From Kaistia defluvii (GTDB lineage: Bacteria > Pseudomonadota > Alphaproteobacteria > Rhizobiales > Kaistiaceae): a DNA stretch of 64,000 bases. The number at the start of each line of letters is the position of its first letter. Within the stretch, counting starts at the first letter, position 1. The notes under the pieces were generated by a model, which had not been told where the DNA came from, searched no databases, and was given only the letters and a program-made list of their open reading frames with translations. Shown piece by piece: positions 9,351 to 18,659 of the stretch. A program made the translations under genes and the position numbers. The stretch lies in NCBI RefSeq assembly GCF_026343955.1, contig NZ_JAPKNI010000004.1, positions 496,001-560,000 on the forward strand. Reading direction: 5' to 3'.

Positions 9351-10088
9351 GTGACCACTCCCGACCTTTCCGGCCGCATCGTCGTCGTCACTGGCGCCTC
9401 GCGCGGCATCGGCTGGAACGCGGCGCTCGCGGTCGCGGAAGCCGGCGCGCATGTGATCGCCATCGCCCGCACGGTCGGCGCGCTCGAGGAGTTGGACGAC
9501 ACGATCCAGGCCAAGGGCGGCACGGCGACGCTCGTGCCGCTCGATCTGCGCGACCTCGACGCGATCGACCGGCTCGGGCTCTCGATCTACGAGCGCTGGG
9601 GCAAGCTGGACGGCCTTGTCGGCAATGCCGGCCAACTCGGCATCATCACCCCCGTCGCCCATCTCGACCAGAAGATCTGGGACGAGGTGATGACGGTCAA
9701 CGTCACCGCCAATTACCGCCTGATCCGCTCGCTCGATCCGCTGCTGCGCCAGTCCGACGCGGGCCGCGCACTGTTCCTGAGCTCCGGCGCGGTGGTCAAC
9801 TGCAGCCCCTATTGGGGCGTCTATTCGGCCTCCAAGGCGGCGCTCGAAGTGCTGGTGCGCACCTATGCGGCGGAGATCGATTCCAGCACGGTGCGTGCGA
9901 ATCTGTTCGATCCCGGCCGCCTGCGCACGCAGATGCGCGCCAAGGCCAAGCCCGGCGAGGATCCCGAGACGCTAAACCATCCGCGCGTCGTCGCGGCCGA
10001 CATCGTCCGCATGATCGCGCCCGGTTTCACCGACAACGGCACCCGCTTCGAATTCCCGACCGGCAACGTCACGCGTTTCCTGGCGTAG
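9351..10088 (+). CDS. Short-chain dehydrogenase/reductase (SDR)
   Basis: NAD(P)-dependent oxidoreductase of unknown substrate. The Rossmann glycine motif VVVTGASRGIG is at residues 11-21, LVGNAGQLG matches the NNAG motif, and the catalytic Ser and YxxxK are in FLSSGAVVNCSPYWGVYSASK. At 245 residues this is a classical-type SDR. The start is GTG at 9351, chosen because it gives the usual N-terminus directly before the Rossmann strand. The same SDR follows purF in many Rhizobiales, but I know of no proven role in purine metabolism. Confidence 0.88.
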   Translation: MTTPDLSGRIVVVTGASRGIGWNAALAVAEAGAHVIAIARTVGALEELDDTIQAKGGTATLVPLDLRDLDAIDRLGLSIYERWGKLDGLVGNAGQLGIITPVAHLDQKIWDEVMTVNVTANYRLIRSLDPLLRQSDAGRALFLSSGAVVNCSPYWGVYSASKAALEVLVRTYAAEIDSSTVRANLFDPGRLRTQMRAKAKPGEDPETLNHPRVVAADIVRMIAPGFTDNGTRFEFPTGNVTRFLA

Positions 10089-10164
10089 GCATTCTTCTTT
10101 TCACATGTCCGTCGCCTCGCCTGATGGCGCGGTCCTCCCGTACAGGCATCTGGTAAAGCCGCCA

Positions 10165-10269
10165 CCCTCACCCGCAAGCGGGCCTGGGAGCGGACGGTGC
10201 AGGCTGACATACCCATGACTGGCTCGCCGGAAAGCCCTCGCCGGCCTGCGGGAGAGGGTTGGGTGAGGG
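10165..10269. repeat. Intergenic palindromic repeat (CCCTCACCC/GGGTGAGGG type)
   Basis: CCCTCACCC at 10165-10173 and its exact reverse complement at 10261-10269 bracket a GC-rich, internally palindromic stretch (CCCGCAAGCGGG at 10171-10182). It lies between the convergent SDR and dehydrogenase genes. The same motif recurs near 11430-11470, marking a dispersed family. Confidence 0.65.
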
Positions 10270-10348
10270 TCTTGCTTTCCAGGCCGCGCCTCCCCTCCGG
10301 GGCGCTGGGCCGTGCCCGAAAGCTGGCGCGCACGCCAGCCCGGCTCCG

Positions 10349-11356
10349 CTAAAGCAGCGAAACACCCTTCAGCTTCGGCAGCACGGCGCGATTGACGACG
10401 CGGTCGACGATCACCTCGTGCCCGACGAACCAGTTCACGACGTTCTCCGCCCCCATCAACGCGATGCGCTCCATCGTCGCCGCCGTCTCGGCTGCGATAT
10501 GCGGGGTGATGATGGTATTGGGCGCGGTCAGCAGCGGGTTGTCGGGCTTTGGCGGCTCGGCCGCCAACGTGTCCAGCGCCGCCCCGCCCAGACGGCCGGA
10601 GGCCAGCGCCTCGGCGACATCCGCCTCGTCCAGCAATCCGCCACGCGCCGTATTGACCAGCAAGGCGCCCGGCTTCATCCGCGCGATCGCCTCCCGGTTG
10701 AAGAAGCCGCGATTGGACGCATCCATCGGGCAGTGCAGGCTGACAATGTCGCTCTCGGCCAGGAGTTGCTCCAGCGGCACGGTCGAGGTTCCAGCGGCGG
10801 CCGAGGCGGCGGCACCTGGCCTGCCGGAGGCGATGACGCGCATGCCGAGCGCCCGCGCCATCTCGCCGACGCGCCGGCCGATGCGGCCGAAGCCGACAAT
10901 GCCGAGCGTCTGGCCGCGCAGCTCGGTCGCAGTGTAGCGGCCGCGATCCCAAAGGCCGGCCTTCAGCCGCGCATCGAGCCGCACGACGTCGCGCCGGATC
11001 GCCAGGATCAGCGCGACCGCCATTTCGGCGGTGGCATCGGCATTGGCGTCGCCGGCCGTCATCACGGGGATGGAGCGCGCGGTGGCTGCGGCGAGATCGA
11101 CGCTGTCGACGCCGGCCCCCATCTTGGAGATCAGTCGCAGCGAGGGCCCGGCGGCATCGAGCACGGCGGCGCCGAGCGGCGGGTTGGCCCGCACCAGGAT
11201 GGCATCGAACGGTTTGGCCGAGAGCGTCGCGATCATGCGCGCCGGGTCGATCGGACCGCTCATCGTCTCGATGGCAGCGCCGATTGGATCAAGGATGCGC
11301 GACGCCGGCTCCAGCAGGTCATCGCCCGTCATCAGGACGCGGATGGGCGATGGCAT
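10349..11356 (-). CDS. D-isomer-specific 2-hydroxyacid dehydrogenase family protein
   Basis: Predicted NAD(P)H-dependent reduction of a 2-keto acid, or the reverse. The nucleotide-binding motif LGIVGFGRIGRRVG lies around residues 151-164. The catalytic triad of the family is present: Arg238 (NTARGG), Glu267 (AAEPP) and His286 (ITPHIA). The frame is open upstream to 11416, but the ATG at 11356 is preceded by GAGGAG 8 bases away and gives the expected N-terminus (MPSPIRVLMTGDDLL), so that start was chosen (335 residues). Substrate cannot be told; relatives include phosphoglycerate and hydroxypyruvate reductases. Repeat elements flank both ends. Confidence 0.87.
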   Translation of the reverse strand: MPSPIRVLMTGDDLLEPASRILDPIGAAIETMSGPIDPARMIATLSAKPFDAILVRANPPLGAAVLDAAGPSLRLISKMGAGVDSVDLAAATARSIPVMTAGDANADATAEMAVALILAIRRDVVRLDARLKAGLWDRGRYTATELRGQTLGIVGFGRIGRRVGEMARALGMRVIASGRPGAAASAAAGTSTVPLEQLLAESDIVSLHCPMDASNRGFFNREAIARMKPGALLVNTARGGLLDEADVAEALASGRLGGAALDTLAAEPPKPDNPLLTAPNTIITPHIAAETAATMERIALMGAENVVNWFVGHEVIVDRVVNRAVLPKLKGVSLL

Positions 11357-11387
11357 GGCGCGGGCTCCTCGAGTGGGGCTGCTCTCC

Positions 11388-11507
11388 ACCTCTCCCTGAG
11401 GGAGAGGTCGACGCACGAAGTGCGGCGGGTGAGGGTTCAGGGAACCATCCGGAGAGGCCGTAAACCCTCACTAGAGCTCCGCTCCGACCTCTCCTTGAGG
11501 GAGAGGT
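11388..11507. repeat. Paired palindromic repeats (CCTCTCCCTGAGGGAGAGG type)
   Basis: A perfect 21-base palindrome ACCTCTCCCTGAGGGAGAGGT lies at 11388-11408, and a one-mismatch copy at 11487-11507. Between them GGTGAGGGTT (11428-11437) and AACCCTCAC (11463-11471) form a second inverted pair. The copy at 25577-25597 is identical to the first. Confidence 0.75.
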
Positions 11508-11534
11508 GAAGAACGGGCTCCAGGTTGAAAAACC

Positions 11535-12950
11535 CTAGCGCTTCTTCGCCTTGTTTTCGAACGGGTTTTCGCCCTTGCGCAATTGCAGCCGCAGTGGCAC
11601 GGCGGCGAGCTTGAAGGTCTCGCGGATGCCGTTCAGCAGATAGCGCGTATAGGCGTCCGGCAGCGCTTCGGGGCGCGAGCAGAAGGCGACGAAGGTCGGC
11701 GGACGCGCCTTGGGCTGGGTCATGTAGCGCAGCTTGACGCGGCGGCCCGAGACGGCCGGCGGCGGATGGTGCTCCAGAACGCTCGCCAGCCAGCGGTTCA
11801 GCGCCGCGGTGGGGATGCGGCGGTTCCAGGTCGCGTAGACCTTCAGCAGTTCGCTCATCAGCTTGTCGATGCCAGCCCCGGTCAGGCCGGAAAGCGGCAC
11901 GAGCGGCACGCCGCGCACCTGCGGCAGCAGGCGCTCGGCCATCTCGCGAAGCTCGGCCATCTTGGCCTGGCGATCCTCGACCAGATCCCACTTGTTGAAG
12001 GCGATGACGAGCGCGCGGCCCTCGCGGGCGACCAGATCGGCGATCTGCAGATCCTGCTTCTCGAAGGGAATGGTCACGTCGAGCATCAGCACGACGACTT
12101 CGGCGAAGCGGATGGCGCGCAGCGAATCGCCGACCGAGAGCCGCTCCAGCTTGTGCTCGATGACGCGGGACTTCTTGCGCATGCCGGCCGTGTCGAACAG
12201 CTTGATGCGGCGGTCGTTCCAGGTCCAGTCGACGGAGATCGAATCGCGCGTAATGCCGGCCTCTGGGCCGACCAGCAGGCGATCCTCGCCGAGCATGGTG
12301 TTGATCAGCGTCGACTTGCCGGCGTTCGGGCGGCCGACGATGGCAACCTTGATCGGCCGGTTGAGGTCGAGCGGGGCCTCCACTTCTTCGCCGGTTTCCG
12401 GATCGATCGGCAGCGGCGCGTCGAAATCGTCTTCCTCGTCGGAGAGCTCGTCTTCCTCGCGCTCGAACGGCAGCAGGGCCGCGAACAGGTCCGCCATGCC
12501 CTCGCCGTGCTCGGCCGAGATCGCCACCGGCTCGCCGAGGCCGAGCGAATAGGCCTCCAGCACGCCGCTCTCGCCGACCTTGCCCTCGGCCTTGTTGGCG
12601 ACCAGCACCACCGGCTTGCCGACGCGGCGCAGCAGTTCCGCGAAATGCTCGTCGACCGGCGTCACGCCGACACGGGCGTCGATCAGGAACAGCGAGACAT
12701 CCGCCTCCTCGATCGCCATCTCGGTCTGGGCGCGCATGCGGCCTTCCAGCGTCTCGGGATCGGCATCTTCGAGGCCGGCCGTATCGATGATCGTGAAATA
12801 GAGATCGCCGATGCGGGCCTCGCCGGGACGGCGGTCGCGCGTCACGCCCGGCGTGTCGTCGACGATCGCGATCTTCTGGCCGACGAGGCGGTTGAAGAGG
12901 GTCGACTTGCCGACATTGGGGCGGCCGATGATGGCGACGGTGAAGGTCAT
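11535..12950 (-). CDS. der: Ribosome biogenesis GTPase Der (EngA)
   Basis: Essential double GTPase acting in 50S subunit assembly. Tandem G domains are visible: the first P-loop GRPNVGKST at residues 9-17 and the second GRPNAGKST near residue 210, each with DTAG ([18 protein letters not shown]) and NKxD-type motifs ([17 protein letters not shown]). The C-terminal KH-like domain holds LKYMTQ-type sequence ([19 protein letters not shown]). A long acidic linker ([14 protein letters not shown]) separates the G domains. At 471 residues it is typical. No clear Shine-Dalgarno is seen. The TPR protein gene lies upstream, as in other bacteria. Confidence 0.97.
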   Translation of the reverse strand: MTFTVAIIGRPNVGKSTLFNRLVGQKIAIVDDTPGVTRDRRPGEARIGDLYFTIIDTAGLEDADPETLEGRMRAQTEMAIEEADVSLFLIDARVGVTPVDEHFAELLRRVGKPVVLVANKAEGKVGESGVLEAYSLGLGEPVAISAEHGEGMADLFAALLPFEREEDELSDEEDDFDAPLPIDPETGEEVEAPLDLNRPIKVAIVGRPNAGKSTLINTMLGEDRLLVGPEAGITRDSISVDWTWNDRRIKLFDTAGMRKKSRVIEHKLERLSVGDSLRAIRFAEVVVLMLDVTIPFEKQDLQIADLVAREGRALVIAFNKWDLVEDRQAKMAELREMAERLLPQVRGVPLVPLSGLTGAGIDKLMSELLKVYATWNRRIPTAALNRWLASVLEHHPPPAVSGRRVKLRYMTQPKARPPTFVAFCSRPEALPDAYTRYLLNGIRETFKLAAVPLRLQLRKGENPFENKAKKR

Positions 12951-13090
12951 GATAGATACGGCCTCAAATGGCGTCGGGAAGCCGCGGCGTCCGCGACTTC
13001 CCGAAATACTGCCACGTCGAGGTTCCGGCTAATACGCCCCGCGTGGCCCCGGAACGACGAAAAACGATTGGTTCGGCGCCCGACCGGGCG

Positions 13091-13768
13091 TCAGCTCTTG
13101 GCGGGTGCCGGTGCGGCGCCGATCTTGGAGCGGATCAGGTCGAGCATCAGCTGCGTCCGGCTCTGCATCGACTGCGGCGTTTCCGGATCGTCGGCGATCG
13201 ACTGGAAATAGCCGCGCGCCGCTTCGAGATCGCCGACGCGCCAAGCGGTCATGCCGAGCAGTTCGCGGGCGCTGTGGCGCCACGGACCGCCAACTGCCGC
13301 GAGATCGCCGACGCGGGCCTGCATGGCCGCGAGATCCGCCGTATCGACGACGAGCAGCGCCGCGCGCAGGCGCGCCATCGCCTTCAGCAGCGCCGGCGTG
13401 TCGGACTTGGCCGCGATGGCGTCGAACGCCTTCACGGCGTCATCGGTCTTCTTGGTCGCGGCCAGCTCCGACGCGGCGCGGAAGCTTGCGAGAACCGGGT
13501 AGCCGCCGCTGCCGGTTGCTGCGATCGCGTCGAGCGCCTGGATGGCTTCGTCGTGCTTGTTCTCGTTCGCCAGGTTCAGCGCCGCGACGAAACGATCGCC
13601 CTCGGCGGCCGCCTGCTGCTCACGCCAATATTGCCAGCCGCGCCAGCCGCCAACGGCGACGACGATCAGAACCGCTGCCAGAAGAACGTAAGGTCCGAAG
13701 CGGGTCCAGAGACGCTTCGCCTGTTCGCGGCGCAGGTCCTCTTCGACTTCGTGAAAAATGTCAGTCAT
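13091..13768 (-). CDS. Membrane-anchored TPR-like protein (YfgM/DUF2133-like)
   Basis: A 225-residue protein with a short cytoplasmic N-terminus (MTDIFHEVEEDLRREQAKRLW), one transmembrane helix at about residues 27-47 (GPYVLLAAVLIVVAVGGW), and a helical Ala-rich periplasmic part with TPR-like spacing. In E. coli the topologically similar YfgM associates with the SecYEG translocon and PpiD, and it also lies just upstream of der (yfgM-bamB-der). Here no bamB separates them. The Shine-Dalgarno AAGAAGAG precedes ATG. The role as a translocon-associated chaperone partner is inferred from topology and gene order. Confidence 0.7.
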   Translation of the reverse strand: MTDIFHEVEEDLRREQAKRLWTRFGPYVLLAAVLIVVAVGGWRGWQYWREQQAAAEGDRFVAALNLANENKHDEAIQALDAIAATGSGGYPVLASFRAASELAATKKTDDAVKAFDAIAAKSDTPALLKAMARLRAALLVVDTADLAAMQARVGDLAAVGGPWRHSARELLGMTAWRVGDLEAARGYFQSIADDPETPQSMQSRTQLMLDLIRSKIGAAPAPAKS

Positions 13769-13989
13769 GCTCTTCTTTCCGGCTCCGGTCAGCGGCGCGC
13801 ACCATAACGAAGCGCCCCTGCGCTGGCAAATCGGCGATGGCGGTTCTCAGCCGCGAAACAAGAGGATTCGCCACAGCGTCATGCCAGAGGCGGATCCGGC
13901 CGAAATCGCGCAGGAGTCCGGGCCGTTTCCGGGCTCCCGCCGCGCCGTTCCCATCCGCGCAAGGGAGCATGGCGCGATCCCGTCGAGAA

Positions 13990-14844
13990 TCAGCCCTTCG
14001 GCTTCGCGCCGGCATCGGTCGCTGCCGGCGGCTTCAGCGTGTAGACGTTTTCCGGGGCGGGGAAGGTCCGCGCCTTCACTTCCTCGGCATAGGACGAGAT
14101 GGCCTCGCCGATCAGGCCGCCGAGATTGCCGAACTTCTTGACGAATTTCGGCACGCGGGAGGACAGGCCGAGCATGTCCTCCAGGACGAGGATCTGGCCG
14201 TCGCAATCCGGCGACGCGCCGATGCCGATGGTGGGGATCGCCACAGACCGGGTGATCTCGCGCGCCACAGGCTCGATCACGCCCTCGACCACGAGGGCGA
14301 AGGCGCCCGCATCGGCGATCGCCCTGGCATCCGCCAGGACAGCCGCGACGCTCGCCTCGGTCTTCCCCTGCACCTTGAAGCCGCCCATCGTGTTGAACGA
14401 CTGCGGAGTCAGGCCGATATGGCCCATGACCGGGATGCCGCGCTGGGTCAGGAAGCGCACGGTTTCCGCCATGTGCACCCCGCCCTCCATCTTCACGGCG
14501 CCACAGCCGGTTTCCTTCATGATCCGTGCCGCCGAGCGGAAAGCAGCCTGCGGACTTTCCTCATACGAGCCGAACGGCATGTCGACCACGACGAGCGCCC
14601 GCTTCGACCCGCGCATGACCGCAAGACCCTGCAGGATCATCATGTCGAGCGTGACCGGAATCGTACTCTCCAGGCCGTGCATCACCATGCCGAGCGAATC
14701 GCCGACCAGGATGAAGTCGACATGCGGATCCATGATCGCCGCGGTATGCGCGTGATAGGAGGTCAGCGACACGATCGGCGTGCCGCCCTTTCGGCTCAGG
14801 ATATCGATCGCGTTCAGGCGGCGGATCTGCGGCTCGACGGACAT
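13990..14844 (-). CDS. panB: 3-methyl-2-oxobutanoate hydroxymethyltransferase
   Basis: Converts 3-methyl-2-oxobutanoate plus methylene-tetrahydrofolate to ketopantoate in pantothenate synthesis. The TIM-barrel signature [26 protein letters not shown] is recognisable (residues ~20-45), as are GSYEESP, KMEGG and [10 protein letters not shown]. The start at 14844 has AAAGGAG 7 bases upstream and gives [15 protein letters not shown]; the frame is open further upstream but that part looks non-coding. The 284-residue length is normal. panC is not adjacent. Confidence 0.95.
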   Translation of the reverse strand: MSVEPQIRRLNAIDILSRKGGTPIVSLTSYHAHTAAIMDPHVDFILVGDSLGMVMHGLESTIPVTLDMMILQGLAVMRGSKRALVVVDMPFGSYEESPQAAFRSAARIMKETGCGAVKMEGGVHMAETVRFLTQRGIPVMGHIGLTPQSFNTMGGFKVQGKTEASVAAVLADARAIADAGAFALVVEGVIEPVAREITRSVAIPTIGIGASPDCDGQILVLEDMLGLSSRVPKFVKKFGNLGGLIGEAISSYAEEVKARTFPAPENVYTLKPPAATDAGAKPKG

Positions 14845-15129
14845 GAGAGGTCTCCTTTGGCGCGGAAGCCATATGTCTTCTGATTGAGGCGCTCGACAAA
14901 CGCATTGCGACCGCCCCCCCGACGCCCGGATCGTTCCGTTGGCGCCCGGCGGAGACTTGCTAGCATGCTTCCTGCCGGCGTTCGACCACCGCGCGCGCAG
15001 ACCTGCCAGTTGCAATTGAGACGGCTCCTGCCTTTACGTAAGAGTTTCGGCATCCAGATTACCGGTTGTTCAGTCTTTGCTTGCTACCATGAGGAAATGA
15101 AACGCGACCTTTTCGGGGAGAAGACTTCG

Positions 15130-15573
15130 ATGCGCCGTTCTCTTGCCGCTCTCGGCCTGTCCTTGACGATCGGGCTCGCCGCCCTCCTGGGCGCCGCGCC
15201 AGGAACCGCGCGGGCCGATGTCGTCGCCCGCATCAATCTGAGTTCGCAGCAGATGGTCGTCTATGTGGATGGTCGAGCCCGCTATGGCTGGGACGTCTCG
15301 ACGGCGCGTCGCGGCTATACCACGCCGGTCGGCAGCTACCGCCCGACCCGCATGCACCGGATGTGGTATTCGCGCAAATACGACATGGCGCCGATGCCGA
15401 ACTCCGTCTTCTTCCGCGGTGGCTACGCCATCCACGGTACGCCGCATGTGCGCTCGCTCGGCCGTCCGGCGTCGCATGGATGCGTGCGGCTCGCGCCTGA
15501 AAATGCGCGCACGCTCTACCAGTTGATCGCCGAGCGCGGCATGAAGAATGCGCGCGTCGTGATCACACGCTGA
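15130..15573 (+). CDS. Small secreted L,D-transpeptidase (YkuD domain), copy 1
   Basis: Predicted periplasmic L,D-transpeptidase that makes 3-3 peptidoglycan cross-links or attaches proteins to peptidoglycan. MRRSLAALGLSLTIGLAALLG is a signal peptide with probable cleavage after ARA (residue 29). The YkuD active-site motif SHGCVRL places His116 and Cys118, with IHGTPHVRSLGRPA just before. ATG 15130 follows GGGGAG by 9 bases; an in-frame ATG at 15097 is an alternative that would add 11 charged residues before the signal peptide. The minimal domain (147 residues) lacks any peptidoglycan-binding module. A paralogue lies 138 bp downstream. Confidence 0.85.
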   Translation: MRRSLAALGLSLTIGLAALLGAAPGTARADVVARINLSSQQMVVYVDGRARYGWDVSTARRGYTTPVGSYRPTRMHRMWYSRKYDMAPMPNSVFFRGGYAIHGTPHVRSLGRPASHGCVRLAPENARTLYQLIAERGMKNARVVITR

Positions 15574-15711
15574 GAAAATCGTGTGGCCGGCGGCCATGGC
15601 GTGACGAAGGTCACTGACGGAACGGTTGTGGCCCGCTAGAACAGCATCATGAGCGGGCGGCAATCACCAGCCGCCCCGACCCTCGAATTGACCCCGCCCG
15701 GAACCGCCGCC

Positions 15712-16179
15712 ATGCTCGCCCGCCTGCTTGCTCCCCTCGCCATCGCCACGATCGCGCTGACCGCGGCGCCGCAATTCGCCTCGGCCAATTCGCTGTTCCC
15801 GGGGCCTGCCGGCGTGTTCGCGAAGGTCAATCTCGCCAAGCAGCAGATGGACGTCGTCGTCAATCGCGGCAATGGCGTCAAGGAAACCTACAGCTGGAAG
15901 GTTTCGACCGGCCGCAAGGGCTTCGAGACGCCGCCCGGCAAGTTCCGCCCGGACTATCTCGACGAGATGCACCATTCGACGAAGTATGAAAACGCGCCGA
16001 TGCCCTATTCGGTGTTCTTCAATGACGGCATCGCCGTGCACGCGACGACCGAAACGAAGAATCTCGGCCGCCCCGCCTCGCATGGCTGCGTCCGCCTCGA
16101 CAAGGCGAATGCCGAAGTGTTCTTCAAGGCCGTGAACGAGATCGGCATGATGCGCACGGCGATCATCGTCGAGAAGTAA
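15712..16179 (+). CDS. Small secreted L,D-transpeptidase (YkuD domain), copy 2
   Basis: Same predicted activity as the preceding gene. The motif NLGRPASHGCVRLD gives His124 and Cys126 of the active site. The N-terminus MLARLLAPLAIATIALTAAP is a signal peptide, probable cleavage near ASA-N (residue 26). The two proteins align over the whole catalytic part (for example K/R-QQM-VVV near the start, YEN/DMAPMP, GRPASHGCVRL), so they are tandem paralogues. No clear Shine-Dalgarno is seen; ATG 15712 was chosen because the hydrophobic signal begins there, but the frame is open back to ATG 15649. Confidence 0.82.
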   Translation: MLARLLAPLAIATIALTAAPQFASANSLFPGPAGVFAKVNLAKQQMDVVVNRGNGVKETYSWKVSTGRKGFETPPGKFRPDYLDEMHHSTKYENAPMPYSVFFNDGIAVHATTETKNLGRPASHGCVRLDKANAEVFFKAVNEIGMMRTAIIVEK

Positions 16180-16218
16180 GCGCCCGCCCCCCGCCTTCCT
16201 GATTTCCTGACCCGAAAG

Positions 16219-16245
16219 CGCCGCCGCACCCCTCGGCGGCGTTTT
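16219..16245 (+). terminator. Intrinsic terminator after the L,D-transpeptidase pair
   Basis: Stem CGCCGCCG (16219-16226) / CGGCGGCG (16234-16241), 7-base loop, then TTTT. Confidence 0.85.
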
Positions 16246-16274
16246 CGTCTGGAGCATTTTCCAGCGAAGTGGGG

Positions 16275-16727
16275 TCAGTGGGTCGTCGGCGGGGTCATGA
16301 AGACATAGGGGCGCGCCTCCATCAGCCGCCAGGCGCCGCCCTTCTTCTGCGCGAGCAGGGCCACGTGCAATTCCATCGCGCGGCCGCCGCCGGCGCTCGA
16401 GCCGGTGACTTCATGGGTGGCGTCGATGAAGACGGCATCGCCAAGCTGGCGCACCGCTTCGACGGTGAAGCGGCTGTGCGAACCCTTGAGGATCGCCGCC
16501 ATGTCGGCGGCCAGGACCTTCAGCACGCCGGCCCTGCCCGTGCCGCGCAGCCCCATCGGGCTGATGACGGTGGCGTCCTCGGTGAACAGCTTTGCCGCTT
16601 CCGCCGCGTCGCCGCGATCCATGCACGCCGCGACCTCGTCCATCAGCGGCTGGATCTCGTCGGCGAGCTTGCGGCTCATCGGGTTCATCGCGGCATGCGG
16701 GTGCGATGGATGTTGCTGCGTTGCCAT
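16275..16727 (-). CDS. SnoaL/DUF4440-like (NTF2 fold) protein
   Basis: A 150-residue protein of the NTF2-like superfamily: an N-terminal helix pair (LADEIQPLMDEVAACMDRGDAAEAAKLFTEDATVISP) followed by beta strands ending in GAWRLMEARPYVFM. The pattern 'helix - LFTEDATVISPMG - strands - W-RL - R' is typical of SnoaL_2/DUF4440 ketosteroid-isomerase-like proteins, whose roles vary widely. The N-terminus is His/Pro rich. ATG 16727 has GGAGGA 7 bases upstream, which decides the start. Function unknown; not part of an obvious operon. Confidence 0.7.
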   Translation of the reverse strand: MATQQHPSHPHAAMNPMSRKLADEIQPLMDEVAACMDRGDAAEAAKLFTEDATVISPMGLRGTGRAGVLKVLAADMAAILKGSHSRFTVEAVRQLGDAVFIDATHEVTGSSAGGGRAMELHVALLAQKKGGAWRLMEARPYVFMTPPTTH

Positions 16728-16830
16728 GGGAAATTCCTCCAATCCACGGACCGTCCCGATCCGGGCGACGGAGCATAGACCCATCCAAATCGCGAGCCGT
16801 GCACGTCTGCGCGAGCAAGAGAGGGCGCCG

Positions 16831-17967
16831 TCAGCAGACGCGCTGGCCCTCGCGCCAGACGCTGCGCACGACCGGCACGCCCTCGCCGGCCCGCACGCGG
16901 ACGAGATCGGCCCGCAGGCCCGGCCGGATCGCGCCCCGATCGGCTAGGCCCACTGCCTCGGCCGGCGCGCGCGTGACCAGCCGCACCGCTTCCGGCAGCC
17001 CGATCGACGGCACCAGCTCCGGCAGGGCGAACACCGCGATCATCAGGCTGAACGGCACGTAGTCCGACGAGAGAATGTCGAGTTGCCCGGCCTCGGCCAG
17101 CACGGCGGCCGAGACATTGCCGGAATGCGAGCCGCCACGAACGAGGTTGGGCGCGCCCATCAGAACGCGGATATCCGCGGCGCGCGACGCGGCGGCGGCC
17201 TCCATCGTGGTCGGGAACTCGGCGATCGAGACGCCATCCGACGCCGCCTCGTCGACATGGGCCGCCGTCGCGTCGTCATGGCTCGCCACCGCGATGCCGC
17301 GCGGGTGGCAGAGATCGACGATCTCGCGGCGATGGCGGGCGGAAAACTGATCCGCCTGGGCGATGCGCTTGGCGGCGAACGCCTCATAGGCGGCGTCCGA
17401 CATGCCCATCTTGCCCTGGTAGAAGGCGCGATAGCTGTCGAGGCTGGCAAACTGGCGCTGGCCGGGAGAGTGATCCATCAGCGAAACCAGCTTGACCGGC
17501 AGCACGTCGAGAAAGCCGGCGAGCCCGTCGAGCACGTCCGGCGCGGAGACCTCGCAGCGCAGGTGGAGCCTGTGGTCGGCGCGCAGCCGGTCCTCGCGCT
17601 TGGCCGTCTCGATCGCGTCAGCGAGCCTCTGCATTTCGGAGGTCGAGGTGCGGGCATCCTCATCCATGCCGACGCGCAGCGCATCGAACACGGTGGTGAT
17701 ACCGGCGCCGGCCACCTGCGCGTCATGCGCCTGCACGGCGGCGACCGGGTCCCAGCGAACGCCGGGGCGCGGCGCATAGTGGCTTTCGAGATGGTCGGTG
17801 TGTAGCTCGACGAAGCCCGGCACCAGGAAATCGCCATGGAGATCCTCGCCATGGCGCGAGGCGCCATGATCGAAATCGGCGATCCGCCCGTCGCGGACGA
17901 GCAGGCTGCCCTCGACAATCTCGTCCTCGAGCACGATCCGGGCATGGGAGAAGATCTGTTCGGCCAT
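16831..17967 (-). CDS. phnM: Alpha-D-ribose 1-methylphosphonate 5-triphosphate diphosphatase (PhnM)
   Basis: Amidohydrolase-superfamily enzyme of the C-P lyase pathway that releases pyrophosphate from ribose 1-methylphosphonate 5-triphosphate. Metal ligands are visible in VPGFVELHTDHLESHY, the carboxylated-lysine/Lys region VKLVSLMDHSPGQ, and IAVASHDDATAAHV. The C-terminal APAEAVGLADRGAIRPGLRADLV is typical of amidohydrolases. At 378 residues it is full length. ATG 17967 overlaps the TGA of the upstream DUF1045 gene (TGATG); a GTG one codon earlier is possible. The core C-P lyase genes phnGHIJKL are not in this window, so the pair is detached or the rest lies elsewhere. Confidence 0.9.
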   Translation of the reverse strand: MAEQIFSHARIVLEDEIVEGSLLVRDGRIADFDHGASRHGEDLHGDFLVPGFVELHTDHLESHYAPRPGVRWDPVAAVQAHDAQVAGAGITTVFDALRVGMDEDARTSTSEMQRLADAIETAKREDRLRADHRLHLRCEVSAPDVLDGLAGFLDVLPVKLVSLMDHSPGQRQFASLDSYRAFYQGKMGMSDAAYEAFAAKRIAQADQFSARHRREIVDLCHPRGIAVASHDDATAAHVDEAASDGVSIAEFPTTMEAAAASRAADIRVLMGAPNLVRGGSHSGNVSAAVLAEAGQLDILSSDYVPFSLMIAVFALPELVPSIGLPEAVRLVTRAPAEAVGLADRGAIRPGLRADLVRVRAGEGVPVVRSVWREGQRVC

Positions 17968-18659
17968 CACTCGGCTCCCGCCAGCATGGCGACGTGATGG
18001 ACGCGGAACGGGGCGCCCCGCTCCGGCTCGATGAACAGGCCGAGCCGGTCGATCGCGAACGGTTTGCCGTCGAACTCCGCGAAACGCTGCTTCAACTCGG
18101 TCGCCATGGCCTCGGCATCGTCCTTCGGCACGCGCCCCGTCAGGGACATATGGAAACGGAACGCGTCGAAGACATAGGGATAGCCCCAGCGGATCAGATT
18201 GGTCTCCTCATCCAGCGTCAGCCCGGCGACGCGGCGGCGCGCGATATCGGCCTCCGAAAGCGGCGCGCGGAAGGGCTCGAATTCGGCCACGATCCGGCCG
18301 GCGAGATCGTCCAGCTCCGGCACCCGCTCGTTCGGCACCAGGGCGAAGAAGCGGCCAAGGCGCCGGATGACGAGTTCCGGAACGAGGACGGCGGCGGTCT
18401 GGCCCGCGAACGCCTCGAGGGTCGCGACCAGGTCCGCTTCACTCTGCCCTTCGGCCAGGGTGAAGGGCGCCTTCAGCGTCGCGTGGAAACCATAGCGCGC
18501 CGGATCCGCCAGATAGGCCTCGATCGTGCCGCCGGAAAAACCCTGGATCGGCGGCAGGGGGTGATCCTCGCCCGTGAACGCATCGCGTCCGAGCCAGCGG
18601 GCGGCGGTCATCGCGAGGGGATGGTCGGCGGGCGGCGTGGCGTAGATGGCGTATCGCAA
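17967..18659 (-). CDS. DUF1045 family 2H-type phosphoesterase-like protein (phosphonate-associated)
   Basis: A 230-residue protein starting RYAIYATPPADHPL. Two HxT/S motifs, YGFHATLKAPF (near residue 58) and FRFHMSLTGRV (near residue 171), are the hallmark of 2H phosphoesterases, to which DUF1045 belongs. Members are typically encoded in phosphonate utilisation clusters, and here the gene is translationally coupled to phnM. The start appears to be TTG (18657-18659), chosen because it gives the conserved N-terminus; no Shine-Dalgarno is evident. A role acting on a cyclic ribose phosphate intermediate is inference. Confidence 0.82.
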   Translation of the reverse strand: MRYAIYATPPADHPLAMTAARWLGRDAFTGEDHPLPPIQGFSGGTIEAYLADPARYGFHATLKAPFTLAEGQSEADLVATLEAFAGQTAAVLVPELVIRRLGRFFALVPNERVPELDDLAGRIVAEFEPFRAPLSEADIARRRVAGLTLDEETNLIRWGYPYVFDAFRFHMSLTGRVPKDDAEAMATELKQRFAEFDGKPFAIDRLGLFIEPERGAPFRVHHVAMLAGAE

